From Burkholderia sp. (lineage in GTDB: Bacteria; Pseudomonadota; Gammaproteobacteria; Burkholderiales; Burkholderiaceae), in NCBI RefSeq assembly GCF_018375725.1, contig NZ_JAHACR010000024.1, positions 1 through 26,999 of the forward strand: 26,999 nucleotides of DNA, read 5' to 3'. Below, piece by piece: positions 15,680 through 23,495 of this stretch; the first letter of the stretch is position 1, and each line of letters begins with the position of its first letter. The translations under genes were made by a program, and so were the position numbers. The notes under the pieces were generated by a model, which saw only the letters and a list, made by a program, of their open reading frames with translations, was not told the DNA's origin and ran no database searches.

Positions 15680-16394
15680 GCAATTGAACGACATGCCGCA
15701 GCTCGACGCCACGCTGTTCCGCGTGCCGGACGCCGCTCAATTGCGGCCGGCGACACCGTCGACGCATCCGCCTCGACTCCTGCTTCTGTACGGCTCGCTG
15801 CGCGAGCGTTCGTTCAGCCGTCTGCTGGTCGAGGAAGCCGAGCATTTGCTCACGGCGATGGGGGCCGAAGTCCGTGTGTTCAATCCGAGCGGCTTGCCGC
15901 TGCCCGATGATGCGCCGGAAAGCCATCCGAAGGTGGTCGAGCTGCGCGAGCTGGTGATATGGTCGGAAGGCATGGTGTGGTGCTCGCCGGAACGACACGG
16001 CGCGATGACGGGGATCATGAAATCGCAGATCGACTGGATTCCGTTGTCGGTCGGCGCAGTCCGGCCGACGCAGGGCAAGACGCTTGCGGTGATGCAAGTC
16101 AGCGGCGGTTCGCAGTCGTTCAACGCCGTGAACCAGATGCGCGTGCTCGGACGCTGGATGCGCATGCTGACCATCCCGAACCAGTCGTCGGTGGCCAAGG
16201 CGTTCGCGGAATTCGACGAAGCGGGTCGGATGAAACCATCGCCCTACTACGATCGTGTTGTCGATGTCATGGAAGAGCTGGTCAAGTTCACTCTGCTGAC
16301 CCGAGATATCGGCCCGTATCTGGTCGACCGGTACAGCGAGCGAAAGGAAAGCGCCGAGGAACTGTCGAAGCGCGTGAACCAGCGAAGTATCTAG
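15672..16394 (+). CDS. arsH: ArsH, NADPH-dependent FMN organoarsenical oxidase
   Basis: A 240-residue flavodoxin-like flavoprotein. ArsH enzymes oxidise trivalent methyl- and aryl-arsenicals to less toxic pentavalent forms. The FMN-binding loop is LLYGSLRERSFSR (about 38-50). WCSPERHGAMTGIMKSQIDW and the later MLTIPNQSSVAKAFAEFDEAG are typical ArsH blocks. The GTG at 15672 was chosen because GGAGGG lies six bases upstream and it overlaps the arsC stop. An in-frame ATG at 15657 is an alternative. A broken copy is at 6999-7714, and a further tail-like stretch is near 10615-10690. Confidence 0.94.
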   Translation: MSEQLNDMPQLDATLFRVPDAAQLRPATPSTHPPRLLLLYGSLRERSFSRLLVEEAEHLLTAMGAEVRVFNPSGLPLPDDAPESHPKVVELRELVIWSEGMVWCSPERHGAMTGIMKSQIDWIPLSVGAVRPTQGKTLAVMQVSGGSQSFNAVNQMRVLGRWMRMLTIPNQSSVAKAFAEFDEAGRMKPSPYYDRVVDVMEELVKFTLLTRDIGPYLVDRYSERKESAEELSKRVNQRSI

Positions 16395-16415
16395 AATCCG
16401 GTCCAAGGAGTAAGG

Positions 16416-16844
16416 ATGGAGATCCGCCCCGCCACTGTCGACGACCTAGCGTCGATCGAAACGCTGCTGCGTCAATGTGGCCTTCCCGTCGTTGGCGTCA
16501 GCGACCACTTGCGGAACTTCGTAGTCGCGACGGAAGGTTCAATGATGTGCGGATGCGGTGGCCTTGAGCACTATGGTGACGCCGCACTTGTGCGCTCTAT
16601 TGCGGTAGCTGAACGTGCACGCGATTCTGGTCCGGGGCAACGTATCGTGTCGCGGCTCGTCGCCGAGTGTCATGCGCTACAAGTTCGGTCGCTTGTGCTG
16701 CTCACCACGACCGCGGAGCACTATTTCACCCGTCTAGGGTTCGTGCGCGTTGCGCGTGGCGACGTAATGCCCTTGGTGTTGGCGTCGAGCCAATTCCAAG
16801 GCGTATGTCCGGGATCGGCCGTCTCGATGTTGCGAGTTCTGTAG
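16416..16844 (+). CDS. arsN2: ArsN2-type GNAT acetyltransferase
   Basis: A 142-residue GNAT-fold protein at the end of the ars operon, starting 21 bases after arsH with a strong AAGGAG six bases or so before the ATG. The acetyl-CoA region (LVRSIAVAERARDSGPGQRI) has the usual R-x-x-G-x-G/A form slightly altered. LLTTTAEHYFTRLGF followed by a C-terminal QFQGVCPGSAVSML is the pattern I associate with ArsN2 rather than the phosphinothricin/arsinothricin-acetylating ArsN1. The ArsN2 substrate is not established. It is the last gene of the operon; 89 bases separate it from a convergent gene, with no clear terminator. Confidence 0.82.
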   Translation: MEIRPATVDDLASIETLLRQCGLPVVGVSDHLRNFVVATEGSMMCGCGGLEHYGDAALVRSIAVAERARDSGPGQRIVSRLVAECHALQVRSLVLLTTTAEHYFTRLGFVRVARGDVMPLVLASSQFQGVCPGSAVSMLRVL

Positions 16845-16933
16845 CCATTGACGGGAGCACCAAGGGATCGGTCCGACAAGGGGGATCTGCTTGCCTTCGA
16901 TGCGATTTACCGGTGGTCGCCCCCGGTCAAAGA

Positions 16934-17329
16934 TTATTGGCTGCCGTATTTCGCTTGCCAGCGCTTCATCTTCGTAATTTCTTCCTTTTGTGCTTTGACG
17001 ATGCTTCGGGCAAGCCTTCTCATCTCAGGATCCTTGCCGTACTTCAGTTCGGCTGCCGCCATATCGATTGCGCCTTGATGGTGCGGAATCATGTGGGAAA
17101 CAAAATCTTTGTCAGCGTCGCCGGTGTAGGTCTGTCCTTGCATCCTTCGCATCATCCTCTGGTCTGCACCCTTGAAGGCTTGTACAGACGCCGAATTAGC
17201 TTTAGTCGACTGCCCCATATTCATGTCTGGCATGGACGTGGCTTGCTGAGCACTCGTTGTACCGATCATCAGGCCGAGCGTTGCAATTACGTTGATGACG
17301 AACCACGGGATGGAAATTCGCGTTTGCAT
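16934..17329 (-). CDS. DUF305 (CopM-like) exported copper-binding protein
   Basis: A 131-residue secreted protein with a signal peptide (hydrophobic residues 8-26, cleavage near SAQ). A short Met-rich stretch follows (SMPDMNMGQ, 32-40), then one DUF305 domain with the hallmark DKDFVSHMIPHHQGAIDMA (73-91). DUF305 proteins such as cyanobacterial CopM bind copper in the periplasm or outside the cell through Met and His residues. The start at 17329 was chosen because AGGAGGT lies just upstream and the signal peptide begins there; the in-frame ATG at 17440 gives an implausible N-terminus. It lies downstream of copS on the same strand but has its own 5' region, so it may be transcribed separately. 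Confidence 0.9.
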   Translation of the reverse strand: MQTRISIPWFVINVIATLGLMIGTTSAQQATSMPDMNMGQSTKANSASVQAFKGADQRMMRRMQGQTYTGDADKDFVSHMIPHHQGAIDMAAAELKYGKDPEMRRLARSIVKAQKEEITKMKRWQAKYGSQ

Positions 17330-17343
17330 ATTTACCTCCTGAT

Positions 17344-17358
17344 GCATAAAAATTATGC
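17344..17358. promoter_or_regulatory. palindrome in the 5' region of the DUF305 gene
   Basis: GCATAA-AAA-TTATGC is a perfect inverted repeat 15 bases upstream of the DUF305 start. On the minus strand it contains a CATAAT -10-like hexamer, so it may be part of a promoter or a small operator. It overlaps no gene. Confidence 0.3.
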
Positions 17359-17480
17359 TTTCGGGAAACGAACAATTTTTGCTGGTCGAACTTTTTCCAC
17401 TTTCGACACTGATTCGAGGCTTCATGACGGCGCAATCCACGCTCCTGTGCCGCGCACTAGTACCCCTTCGAGGAGAATCC

Positions 17481-18875
17481 TCATCGTTCCCGCGGGAATT
17501 GCAAGTGGAACGTCGTACTGACGTCGTTACTCGAAACCTGGACTTGTCCCCGGTGCAGTTCCATGATCGATTTCACGATCGCGAGTCCCAGCCCGGCATT
17601 CTTCGAGGATCCATGACGTGACGCGTCGACACGGTAGAAGCGCTCAAAGATTCGATCAAGATGTTCCGGCGCGATAGGCCGTCCGTGGTTGGTCACTTCA
17701 ACGACGACGTATTGCAGCGAGCGAGACGAGGCGAGTTTGATTGCCGTGCCTGCGAACGCATGGTCCAAAGCGTTGGATATGAGGTTGCTCACCGCTCGTC
17801 GAAAAAGCGTTGCATCCGCGACCACATGCGCGTCGCCGACGACGACAAAATTGACCCCCTTTTCGTCCGCAATGCTCTGATAATAGGACGCCAGTCGTTG
17901 CAGTTCCATCTCAGTATCAAGGTCCGATACCTTCAGGTGCAGGTGTGCATTCTCTGTACGTGCAAGGAACAGCATGTTCTCGATCATCCGTTGCAGACGT
18001 TCGCATTCTTCGATGTTCGAATCGATCAACGCCTCATATTCGTCGCTCGTTCTCGGTCGCGACAACGTGACCTGCGACGAGCTGATCACGTTGGCAAGCG
18101 GGGTGCGCATATCGTGGGCGAGGTCGGAGGAGAACTGAGAAAGGCGCACAAACGCACGTTCAAGTCGATCCAGCATTCGATTGACCGACGACGCGAGTTC
18201 GCGGAGCTCCATCGGACCGCCGCGAATGTCGAGTCGCTCGCTCAAATTGTGCGCTTCGATAATTGACGTCTGGCGGCCCAGACTTTCCACTGGACGAAGG
18301 CCTCGACGTGCGATCGCATAGCCCAAGCCACCGAGCAATATCGCGCCGACGGCGACCGCCAGCCAGATGTCGACGCGATAGCTTTTCAGAAGCGACTGCC
18401 GGTCGGTCGCGGTCCGTACAAGGGCGATCCGTACATCTTCGCCTGACGGCAGCCTGTCGCGCGCGAAAACACAGCGTGATGGCCCGATTCCCGTCGGATC
18501 GCACGTGTATGGAATACGAGGCGGACGGTCGCTCGAGGCGATCGACTTCAACGTCACGCCCGGCGCGGCCGTGTGCTCGATCAGCGAATTGTTTTGCCCG
18601 TCGTAGATCCCAAGATACACACCGGGATGCGAGAGCAGTACCTCGTGAAATACCGCAGGCGTTGCACGAATGGCCTGTACCGAACCGCTGGCGTGAGCCA
18701 ACTGCAGAAACTGGCTCAGCTTGCCACCGATTTCGATGTCGTCGCGGCGCTGCAGTTCAATCGACAGGGACCGATACAGGTAAGCTCCAGTCAGCGCAAA
18801 CGCTAGTCCTGCGACGACAGCGAAGGCGACGGTCAACCGAGTGAGCAGTGAGTAAGGTGCCGCCTTCCCCGTCAT
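17481..18875 (-). CDS. copS: heavy-metal sensor histidine kinase (CopS/CusS/IrlS group)
   Basis: A 464-residue membrane sensor kinase. Membrane helices at about 12-34 and 168-188 flank a periplasmic sensor domain of about 130 residues with scattered His (61, 77, 83, 101) and two Cys (125, 135). A HAMP domain follows (191-243), then the H-box SSDLAHDMRTPLANV with His254, and an ATPase domain with NLISNALDHA (N-box), a G-type region and GLGLAIVKSIMELH. The start overlaps the response-regulator stop (ATGA). Copper as signal is inferred from the divergent cop operon; the sensor itself could respond to other metals such as silver. Confidence 0.92.
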   Translation of the reverse strand: MTGKAAPYSLLTRLTVAFAVVAGLAFALTGAYLYRSLSIELQRRDDIEIGGKLSQFLQLAHASGSVQAIRATPAVFHEVLLSHPGVYLGIYDGQNNSLIEHTAAPGVTLKSIASSDRPPRIPYTCDPTGIGPSRCVFARDRLPSGEDVRIALVRTATDRQSLLKSYRVDIWLAVAVGAILLGGLGYAIARRGLRPVESLGRQTSIIEAHNLSERLDIRGGPMELRELASSVNRMLDRLERAFVRLSQFSSDLAHDMRTPLANVISSSQVTLSRPRTSDEYEALIDSNIEECERLQRMIENMLFLARTENAHLHLKVSDLDTEMELQRLASYYQSIADEKGVNFVVVGDAHVVADATLFRRAVSNLISNALDHAFAGTAIKLASSRSLQYVVVEVTNHGRPIAPEHLDRIFERFYRVDASRHGSSKNAGLGLAIVKSIMELHRGQVQVSSNDVSTTFHLQFPRER

Positions 18876-19543
18876 GAACGGTCCTCGAGCACGTATCCCA
18901 TGCCCCGGATGGTATGGATCAGTTTCTTATCGTACGCGTTGTCGACTTTGGCGCGCAGGCGCTTGATCGCGGCATCGACCACGTTCGTATCGCTATCGAA
19001 ATTCATATCCCAGATCTGCGAGGTAATGAAAGTACGCGTCAAAACCTCGCCCTCTCGTTCAGCCAGGAGTTGCAACAATGCGAACTCCTGTGCGGTCAGG
19101 TCGATGCGATTGTCGCCGCGACGCACTCGCCGCTTGAGGAGGTCAATCTCCATGTCCGCAACGAGCAGAATGTCCCGAATGCTCCGCGGTGCGCGCCGTA
19201 GCAACGAACGGATGCGTGCGAGAAATTCCGCGTAGGCGAACGGTTTGTGTAGATAGTCGTCTGCACCAAGTTCAAGCCCAGCGACCTTGTCCTCGATTGC
19301 TTCGCGGGCGGTCAGCATCAGCACGGGTGTCTGCTTTTCCGCGCGGAGGCGCTTCAGCACCTCGAACCCGTCCAGCTCCGGGAGCATGACGTCGAGCACG
19401 ACGAGGTCAAAATTTTCATGCAGCGCGAGAAACAATCCGATTTTGCCGTTCTCGGCAACATCGACGGTATAGCTCGCTTCCGTCAGTCCCTTTCGGAGAT
19501 ATGACGCCATTTTCGGTTCGTCTTCGACTATCAGTATCCGCAT
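18872..19543 (-). CDS. copR: OmpR-family copper response regulator
   Basis: A 223-residue response regulator with receiver Asp51 (LVVLDVMLPELDGF), a KPF lysine near 101, and a C-terminal winged helix ending RGMGYVLEDRS. It should be phosphorylated by the kinase encoded directly downstream and bind the two ATGA(C)-N-TCAT boxes in the divergent gap. It would thereby activate its own operon and the cop operon. It is a close relative of the regulator at 4-687, with the same length and many identical blocks, so cross-talk is possible. The ATG at 19543 was chosen because it begins with the standard MRILIVEDEP. Confidence 0.94.
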   Translation of the reverse strand: MRILIVEDEPKMASYLRKGLTEASYTVDVAENGKIGLFLALHENFDLVVLDVMLPELDGFEVLKRLRAEKQTPVLMLTAREAIEDKVAGLELGADDYLHKPFAYAEFLARIRSLLRRAPRSIRDILLVADMEIDLLKRRVRRGDNRIDLTAQEFALLQLLAEREGEVLTRTFITSQIWDMNFDSDTNVVDAAIKRLRAKVDNAYDKKLIHTIRGMGYVLEDRS

Positions 19544-19593
19544 GGGAGTGCAGTAGGACTGTCAACGGGTTCGACGCGGGGAGCGCTGCGCTC

Positions 19594-19648
19594 AGCATAC
19601 GGCCGCGAAAGCGCGCAAAAAATGACGGCCGGATGACAATTTTTTCAT
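19594..19648 (-). promoter_or_regulatory. copR promoter with CopR/CusR-type box
   Basis: ATGACAATTTTTTCAT at 19633-19648 differs at two positions from the CusR-type ATGACAA-N2-TTGTCAT palindrome. Reading toward copR, a TATGCT -10-like hexamer sits at 19599-19594, with the box centre 41.5 bases upstream of it. This fits an activator site near -53. Confidence 0.6.
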
Positions 19649-19693
19649 GAATCTCCGAGCGCCGGAACAGCGAGAGCCGTCCACCGCCGCTGG

Positions 19694-19748
19694 ATGAAAA
19701 AATGGTCATCTTTCGACCACGCCGTCGTCACGCATCGGCCGTTAAGCT
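19694..19748 (+). promoter_or_regulatory. cop operon promoter with CopR/CusR-type box
   Basis: ATGAAAAAATGGTCAT at 19694-19709 is an imperfect 16-bp ATGA...TCAT box. A TAAGCT -10-like hexamer begins at 19743, again 41.5 bases from the box centre, mirroring the copR side. No convincing -35 is present, as expected for an activator-dependent promoter. The first gene starts at 19834. Confidence 0.6.
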
Positions 19749-19833
19749 AAATACCGGCTATACCGCTTGTGGTTACACCCGGACACGTTCTCGATGTTAT
19801 CGTTTCGAACTGCTCGTGCTAGACTCCGCACCC

Positions 19834-20235
19834 ATGTCATATTGGCGCAAACTCTTCGTCGTCGTGCTGTTGGCACTGAGCCTGCCGGTTCAGTCGTTCG
19901 CGGCTATCTCGATGAATTGCGTCGCTTCGCATGCCGAAGCCAGCGAAACGCCGATCGTGCATGCCGGGCAGTCCATGTCCGGGCATCATCGCGACATGCA
20001 TGGAGCGGCGCTCGCGGCCGACGACCATCACACTTATCACCACGGCGGCGGTCATCACGCGCATTCATGTTCGACATGCGCAGCCTGCTGCTTCGGCACG
20101 GGATTACCCGCGGTTCCCTCCGTCGTCGTATCGTCGGACGTAACACGCGTCACCACCTCGATTCCGCCTTCTGCCGGTGTCGTGTCTTTCCTGACCGACG
20201 GCATCGAGCGACCTCCTCGCCACACCCTCGTCTGA
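19834..20235 (+). CDS. small exported His/Cys-rich protein, first gene of the cop operon
   Basis: A 133-residue protein with a signal peptide (residues 6-24, likely cleaved near SFAA). A His cluster follows with ten His between 51 and 77, including DDHHTYHHGGGHHAH, and a Cys cluster CSTCAACC (79-86). It has no enzymatic motif. This looks like a periplasmic metal-binding protein, plausibly for copper given the operon. It shares its general layout (signal, His/Met and Cys region, Pro/Arg-rich end) with small proteins often grouped as DUF2946-like, but I cannot assign a family with certainty. The start at 19834 was chosen over in-frame 19702, which lies inside the response-regulator box. Confidence 0.75.
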   Translation: MSYWRKLFVVVLLALSLPVQSFAAISMNCVASHAEASETPIVHAGQSMSGHHRDMHGAALAADDHHTYHHGGGHHAHSCSTCAACCFGTGLPAVPSVVVSSDVTRVTTSIPPSAGVVSFLTDGIERPPRHTLV

Positions 20236-20243
20236 TTCTCCAC

Positions 20244-20300
20244 CGCGGGTAATGCCCGCGATGTGCCATTCGTACTGACGGTCTTGCGTGGACCCGTCAG
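20244..20300 (+). other. two hairpins between the first two cop genes
   Basis: CGCGGG-TAATG-CCCGCG at 20244-20260 and CTGACGG-N12-CCGTCAG at 20275-20300 are perfect inverted repeats in the 87-base gap. Neither is followed by a T-run, so they are not typical terminators. They could stabilise or partly attenuate the transcript. Confidence 0.4.
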
Positions 20301-20322
20301 ATGATTCACGACGAGAAAATTT

Positions 20323-20640
20323 ATGCGACTGATTTCTGCGGCGCTGCTCGGCGCGGCGGCTTCATTGCCGACGCTCGTGCACGCCACCACAACGATTCCC
20401 GACCCGACGGATGCCGCGGCCTCGGTCCCGGCGATTTCGGCGCCGTCGGCCTTCAACGGCTATCGCCCCTACAACGACGCCGACAACCCGACCTGGCAAC
20501 AACTCAATCAAGCGGTCCAGGAGAAGCCGGCCAAGGGCGGCATGACGCACGGCGGCGCAATGGGCCACGGCGGCGCCATGAACAAGCCCGCTGGCGACCA
20601 TCAGTCGAATCATTCGCAGCATGGGGAGCCCGCCAAATGA
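20323..20640 (+). CDS. small exported Met/His-rich protein of the cop operon (hypothetical)
   Basis: A 105-residue protein with a cleavable signal peptide (residues 1-21, LVHA before the cut). A middle part follows with FNGYRPYNDADNPTWQQLNQAVQ, then a C-terminal low-complexity tail rich in Gly, Met and His (GGMTHGGAMGHGGAMN, then HQSNHSQH). The tail could bind Cu(I) and Cu(II) weakly. No known domain is recognised. Its stop overlaps the start of the TolC-family gene (ATGA), so the two are translationally coupled. This suggests a function linked to that channel or to the oxidase that follows. Confidence 0.75.
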   Translation: MRLISAALLGAAASLPTLVHATTTIPDPTDAAASVPAISAPSAFNGYRPYNDADNPTWQQLNQAVQEKPAKGGMTHGGAMGHGGAMNKPAGDHQSNHSQHGEPAK

Positions 20641-22133
20641 TGAAGCGACTCGTTTCAACGCGCATGGGTGCGGGCGTTTCCATCATGGTGTTTCTGGCTG
20701 GCTGCACCACCTTCTCGAAGGACGGTGGATTCGGTACGGTGTCGTCGACGGCTACGGAGCGGCTCGGTAAGGACGCGGTTATCGTCAAAACCGATGCCGA
20801 TCGGGATGCAGTGGCGAAGCGAACGCAGGAATTGCTCGCCAAGCCGCTGTCGATGGACGATGCCGTACAGGTCGCCCTGCTGAACAACCGAGGACTGCAG
20901 GCCTCGTATGCGGAATTGGGGCTGTCGGAAGCCGATTTGGTCCAGGCCGGGCGACTGCCGAATCCAGGCTTCACCTTCAGCCGCACGCGAGCGGGCAACG
21001 GCGACCTGAGCATCGGCCGCACATTCTCCGCGAACGTACTCAGTATTCTGACGCTGCCTTTCGCTGCCCACATCGAGGGCCGACGCTTCGAACAGACGAA
21101 GCTCGAGACTGCCGATACGATGCTGAAGCTCGCCGCCGAGGCGCGGCGGGCGTACGTCAACGCGGTGGCCGCGGAGCAGGCTGCCAAGTACGCGGAACAG
21201 GTAAAAGATTCGGCCGACGCAGGCGCCGAACTCGCTTCACGCATGCGGCAGGCCGGAAACTTCAGCAAACTCGATTATGCGCGAGAGCAAGCCTTCTACG
21301 CGGACTCGGTCGCCCAGGCCGCCAAGGCCCGGCAGCAAGCCGTATCGGCCAGGGAGAAACTCACGCGCACGATGGGCGTATGGGGCACTGGTACGCAGTA
21401 CACCTTGCCTGAGCGTTTACCGGACTTGCCAAAGGACCGCCCGGAACTGAAAGATCTTGAGCGGTTTGCGATGCAGAACCGGCTCGACATCCAGGCAGCG
21501 AAGCTGCAGACGCAAGGCGTCGCATCGTCGTTGGGCCTCAGCAAGGCAACGCGGTTCATCAACGCAATCGATGTTGGTTACCAAAACAACTACGAAACCG
21601 ACAAGGGTCACGAGCACGGCTACGAAATCAGTATCGAGATTCCCATTTTCGATTTCGGCAGCGCCAAGGTCGCCCGCGCGGAAGCCATCTACATGCAGTC
21701 GGCGAACCGCCTTGCCCAAACGGCGATTGATGCACGATCGGAGGTCCGCGAGGCGTATTCCGCGTACGTGAACAGCTACGACGTCGCGAAACACTATCGC
21801 GACGAGGTTGTGCCGATTCGCAAGACGATTTCTGACGAACTTCTGCTCCGCTACAACGGCATGCTCGCCAGTGTCTTCGAACTGCTCGCCGACTCGCGCG
21901 AGCAAGTCGGCGCGGTGAACAGCTACATCGACGCGCTGAAGGACTACTGGCTCGCCGAAACGGATCTCCAGCAAGCGCTGGGCGGACGTTTACCGAGGGC
22001 TGGGGCCGAGCAAACCGAGCAGACGCCTCCGGGGCCGAATTCCGCACCGCAGTCCGCCCCGAGACCGGCAGCCCGGCCGGAGCCTGCCTCGACCGCGCAA
22101 CCGGCGCATGAAACGCATTCGGAAGGTAAATAA
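20637..22133 (+). CDS. TolC-family outer-membrane lipoprotein of the cop operon
   Basis: A 498-residue outer-membrane efflux-type protein. A lipobox LAGC puts the lipidated Cys at 23. The usual TolC opening is PLSMDDAVQVALLNNRGLQASYAELGLSEADLVQAGRLPNP, written here as separate blocks at about 75-115. The second repeat shows SIEIPIFDFGSAKVARAEA, matching the IPIFD element of the family. The C-terminal 50 residues are Pro/Ala/Gln-rich and end in HETHSEGK. The start at 20637 overlaps the upstream stop and follows GGGGAG. No RND pump or adaptor is encoded nearby; instead a multicopper oxidase gene follows immediately. It fills the position held by CopB in copABCD operons but is a different fold. 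Confidence 0.9.
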   Translation: MMKRLVSTRMGAGVSIMVFLAGCTTFSKDGGFGTVSSTATERLGKDAVIVKTDADRDAVAKRTQELLAKPLSMDDAVQVALLNNRGLQASYAELGLSEADLVQAGRLPNPGFTFSRTRAGNGDLSIGRTFSANVLSILTLPFAAHIEGRRFEQTKLETADTMLKLAAEARRAYVNAVAAEQAAKYAEQVKDSADAGAELASRMRQAGNFSKLDYAREQAFYADSVAQAAKARQQAVSAREKLTRTMGVWGTGTQYTLPERLPDLPKDRPELKDLERFAMQNRLDIQAAKLQTQGVASSLGLSKATRFINAIDVGYQNNYETDKGHEHGYEISIEIPIFDFGSAKVARAEAIYMQSANRLAQTAIDARSEVREAYSAYVNSYDVAKHYRDEVVPIRKTISDELLLRYNGMLASVFELLADSREQVGAVNSYIDALKDYWLAETDLQQALGGRLPRAGAEQTEQTPPGPNSAPQSAPRPAARPEPASTAQPAHETHSEGK

Positions 22134-22134
22134 C

Positions 22135-23430
22135 ATGGTGTCCCGTCGACAATTTCTCAGCGGCTCGGGGGCCGCAATCCTCGGCGCCGCGATGGTCAGC
22201 AAGGCCGGCGCGGCTTCGTTGCCGGAAGCACCGACCATGGCAAAGGCGACGATGCAGCCGCCGCTCGTGCCACCCAACGGTCGGCCATACACACCGGTCG
22301 CGACGTTGAACGGCTGGACGCTGCCGTGGCGCATGAAGAACGGCTGGAAGGAGTTTCACCTGACAGCCGAGCCCGTCGTGCGCGAAATGGCTCCCGGGAT
22401 GAAGGCCAATCTGTGGGGTTATAACGGTCAGTCGCCTGGCCCGACGATCGAGGCCGTCGAAGGCGACAAGGTCCGCATCTTCGTCACCAACAAGCTGCCG
22501 GAGCACACCACGATCCACTGGCACGGGATGCTGCTACCGAACGGCATGGACGGCGTCGGCGGCTTGACGCAGCCGCACATCCCGCCCGGCAAGACGTTCG
22601 TCTACGAGTTTCAGCTCGAGAAGCATGGCACGTTCATGTATCACCCGCACGCGGACGAGATGGTTCAGATGGCGATGGGCATGATGGGCATGTTTATCGT
22701 GCACCCGAAGGACCGCAGCGTGATGCCGGTCGACCGCGATTTCGTGTTCCTGCTGTCCGCCTATGATATCGACCCGGGCAGCTTCACGCCGCGTGTGAAC
22801 GAGATGACCGACTTCAACATGTGGACGTTCAACTCACGCGTATTCCCTGGCATCGATCCGTTGCCAATTCGGGCCGGCGACCGCGTGCGCATCCGGTTCG
22901 GCAATCTGACGATGACGAATCACCCGATTCACCTGCATGGCTACCACTTCGAAGTGGCGGGTACGGACGGCGGCTGGATCCCGCCGGCCGCTCGTTGGCC
23001 GGAGGTGACGGCCGACGTCGCCGTCGGCCAGATGCGCGCAATCGAGTTCACCGCCGATCGTCCTGGCGACTGGGCGTTCCATTGCCACAAGTCGCACCAC
23101 ACGATGAACGCAATGGGCCATAGCGTTCCGAACATGATCGGCGTGCCGCAGAAGGACTTGGCCAAACGCATCAACAAGCTCGTTCCCGACTACATGGCCA
23201 TGGGCAGCACCGGTGGCGCAATGGGCGAGATGGAGATGCCGCTACCCGACAACACACTGCCGATGATGACCGGTACGGGCCCATTCGGGCCGTTGGAGAT
23301 GGGCGGCATGTTCACAGTCGCCAAGGTCCGGCAAGGGCTCGGGCGGAACGACTATCGCGACCCGGGCTGGTTCAAGCATCCCAAAGGCACCGTCGCATAC
23401 GAATACACCGGTGAACTGCCGGACAGTTGA
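22135..23430 (+). CDS. Tat-exported multicopper oxidase (CopA/CueO-like)
   Basis: A 431-residue periplasmic multicopper oxidase that probably oxidises Cu(I) to Cu(II). It has a Tat signal SRRQFLSG at the N-terminus and all four copper motifs: TIHWHGM (128-130), MYHPHADEM (169-172), NHPIHLHGYHF (263-269) and FHCHKSHHTMNAM (316-327, with type-1 His and Met ligands). After the last motif comes a Met-rich tail with GGAMGEMEMPLP and MGGMF, possibly extra Cu(I) sites. The start at 22135 was chosen because GGAAGG precedes it. An ATG at 22108 would overlap the TolC-family gene and add nine residues before the Tat motif. It is shorter than Pseudomonas CopA (about 600 residues). Confidence 0.92.
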   Translation: MVSRRQFLSGSGAAILGAAMVSKAGAASLPEAPTMAKATMQPPLVPPNGRPYTPVATLNGWTLPWRMKNGWKEFHLTAEPVVREMAPGMKANLWGYNGQSPGPTIEAVEGDKVRIFVTNKLPEHTTIHWHGMLLPNGMDGVGGLTQPHIPPGKTFVYEFQLEKHGTFMYHPHADEMVQMAMGMMGMFIVHPKDRSVMPVDRDFVFLLSAYDIDPGSFTPRVNEMTDFNMWTFNSRVFPGIDPLPIRAGDRVRIRFGNLTMTNHPIHLHGYHFEVAGTDGGWIPPAARWPEVTADVAVGQMRAIEFTADRPGDWAFHCHKSHHTMNAMGHSVPNMIGVPQKDLAKRINKLVPDYMAMGSTGGAMGEMEMPLPDNTLPMMTGTGPFGPLEMGGMFTVAKVRQGLGRNDYRDPGWFKHPKGTVAYEYTGELPDS

Positions 23431-23442
23431 TTTACACAACAA

Positions 23443-23461
23443 GGTCGGGGCACGCCCGACC
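23443..23461 (+). other. hairpin between the oxidase and cusF-like genes
   Basis: GGTCGGG-GCACG-CCCGACC is a perfect 7-bp stem in the 65-base gap, without a T-run. It may protect the upstream mRNA from 3' decay or reduce read-through. Confidence 0.4.
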
Positions 23462-23495
23462 GTCGGTTTCATCACCTCAACTCTGGAGAAGCACG

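Noticed and set aside
16845..16933. Possible terminator between convergent arsN2 and the DUF305 gene
   Set aside because: Only a weak ACCGG/CCGGT pairing is visible and no T-run on either strand.
22108..22134. Longer start for the multicopper oxidase
   Set aside because: It would overlap the TolC-family gene and put nine extra residues before the Tat motif; the ATG at 22135 has a better-placed ribosome site.
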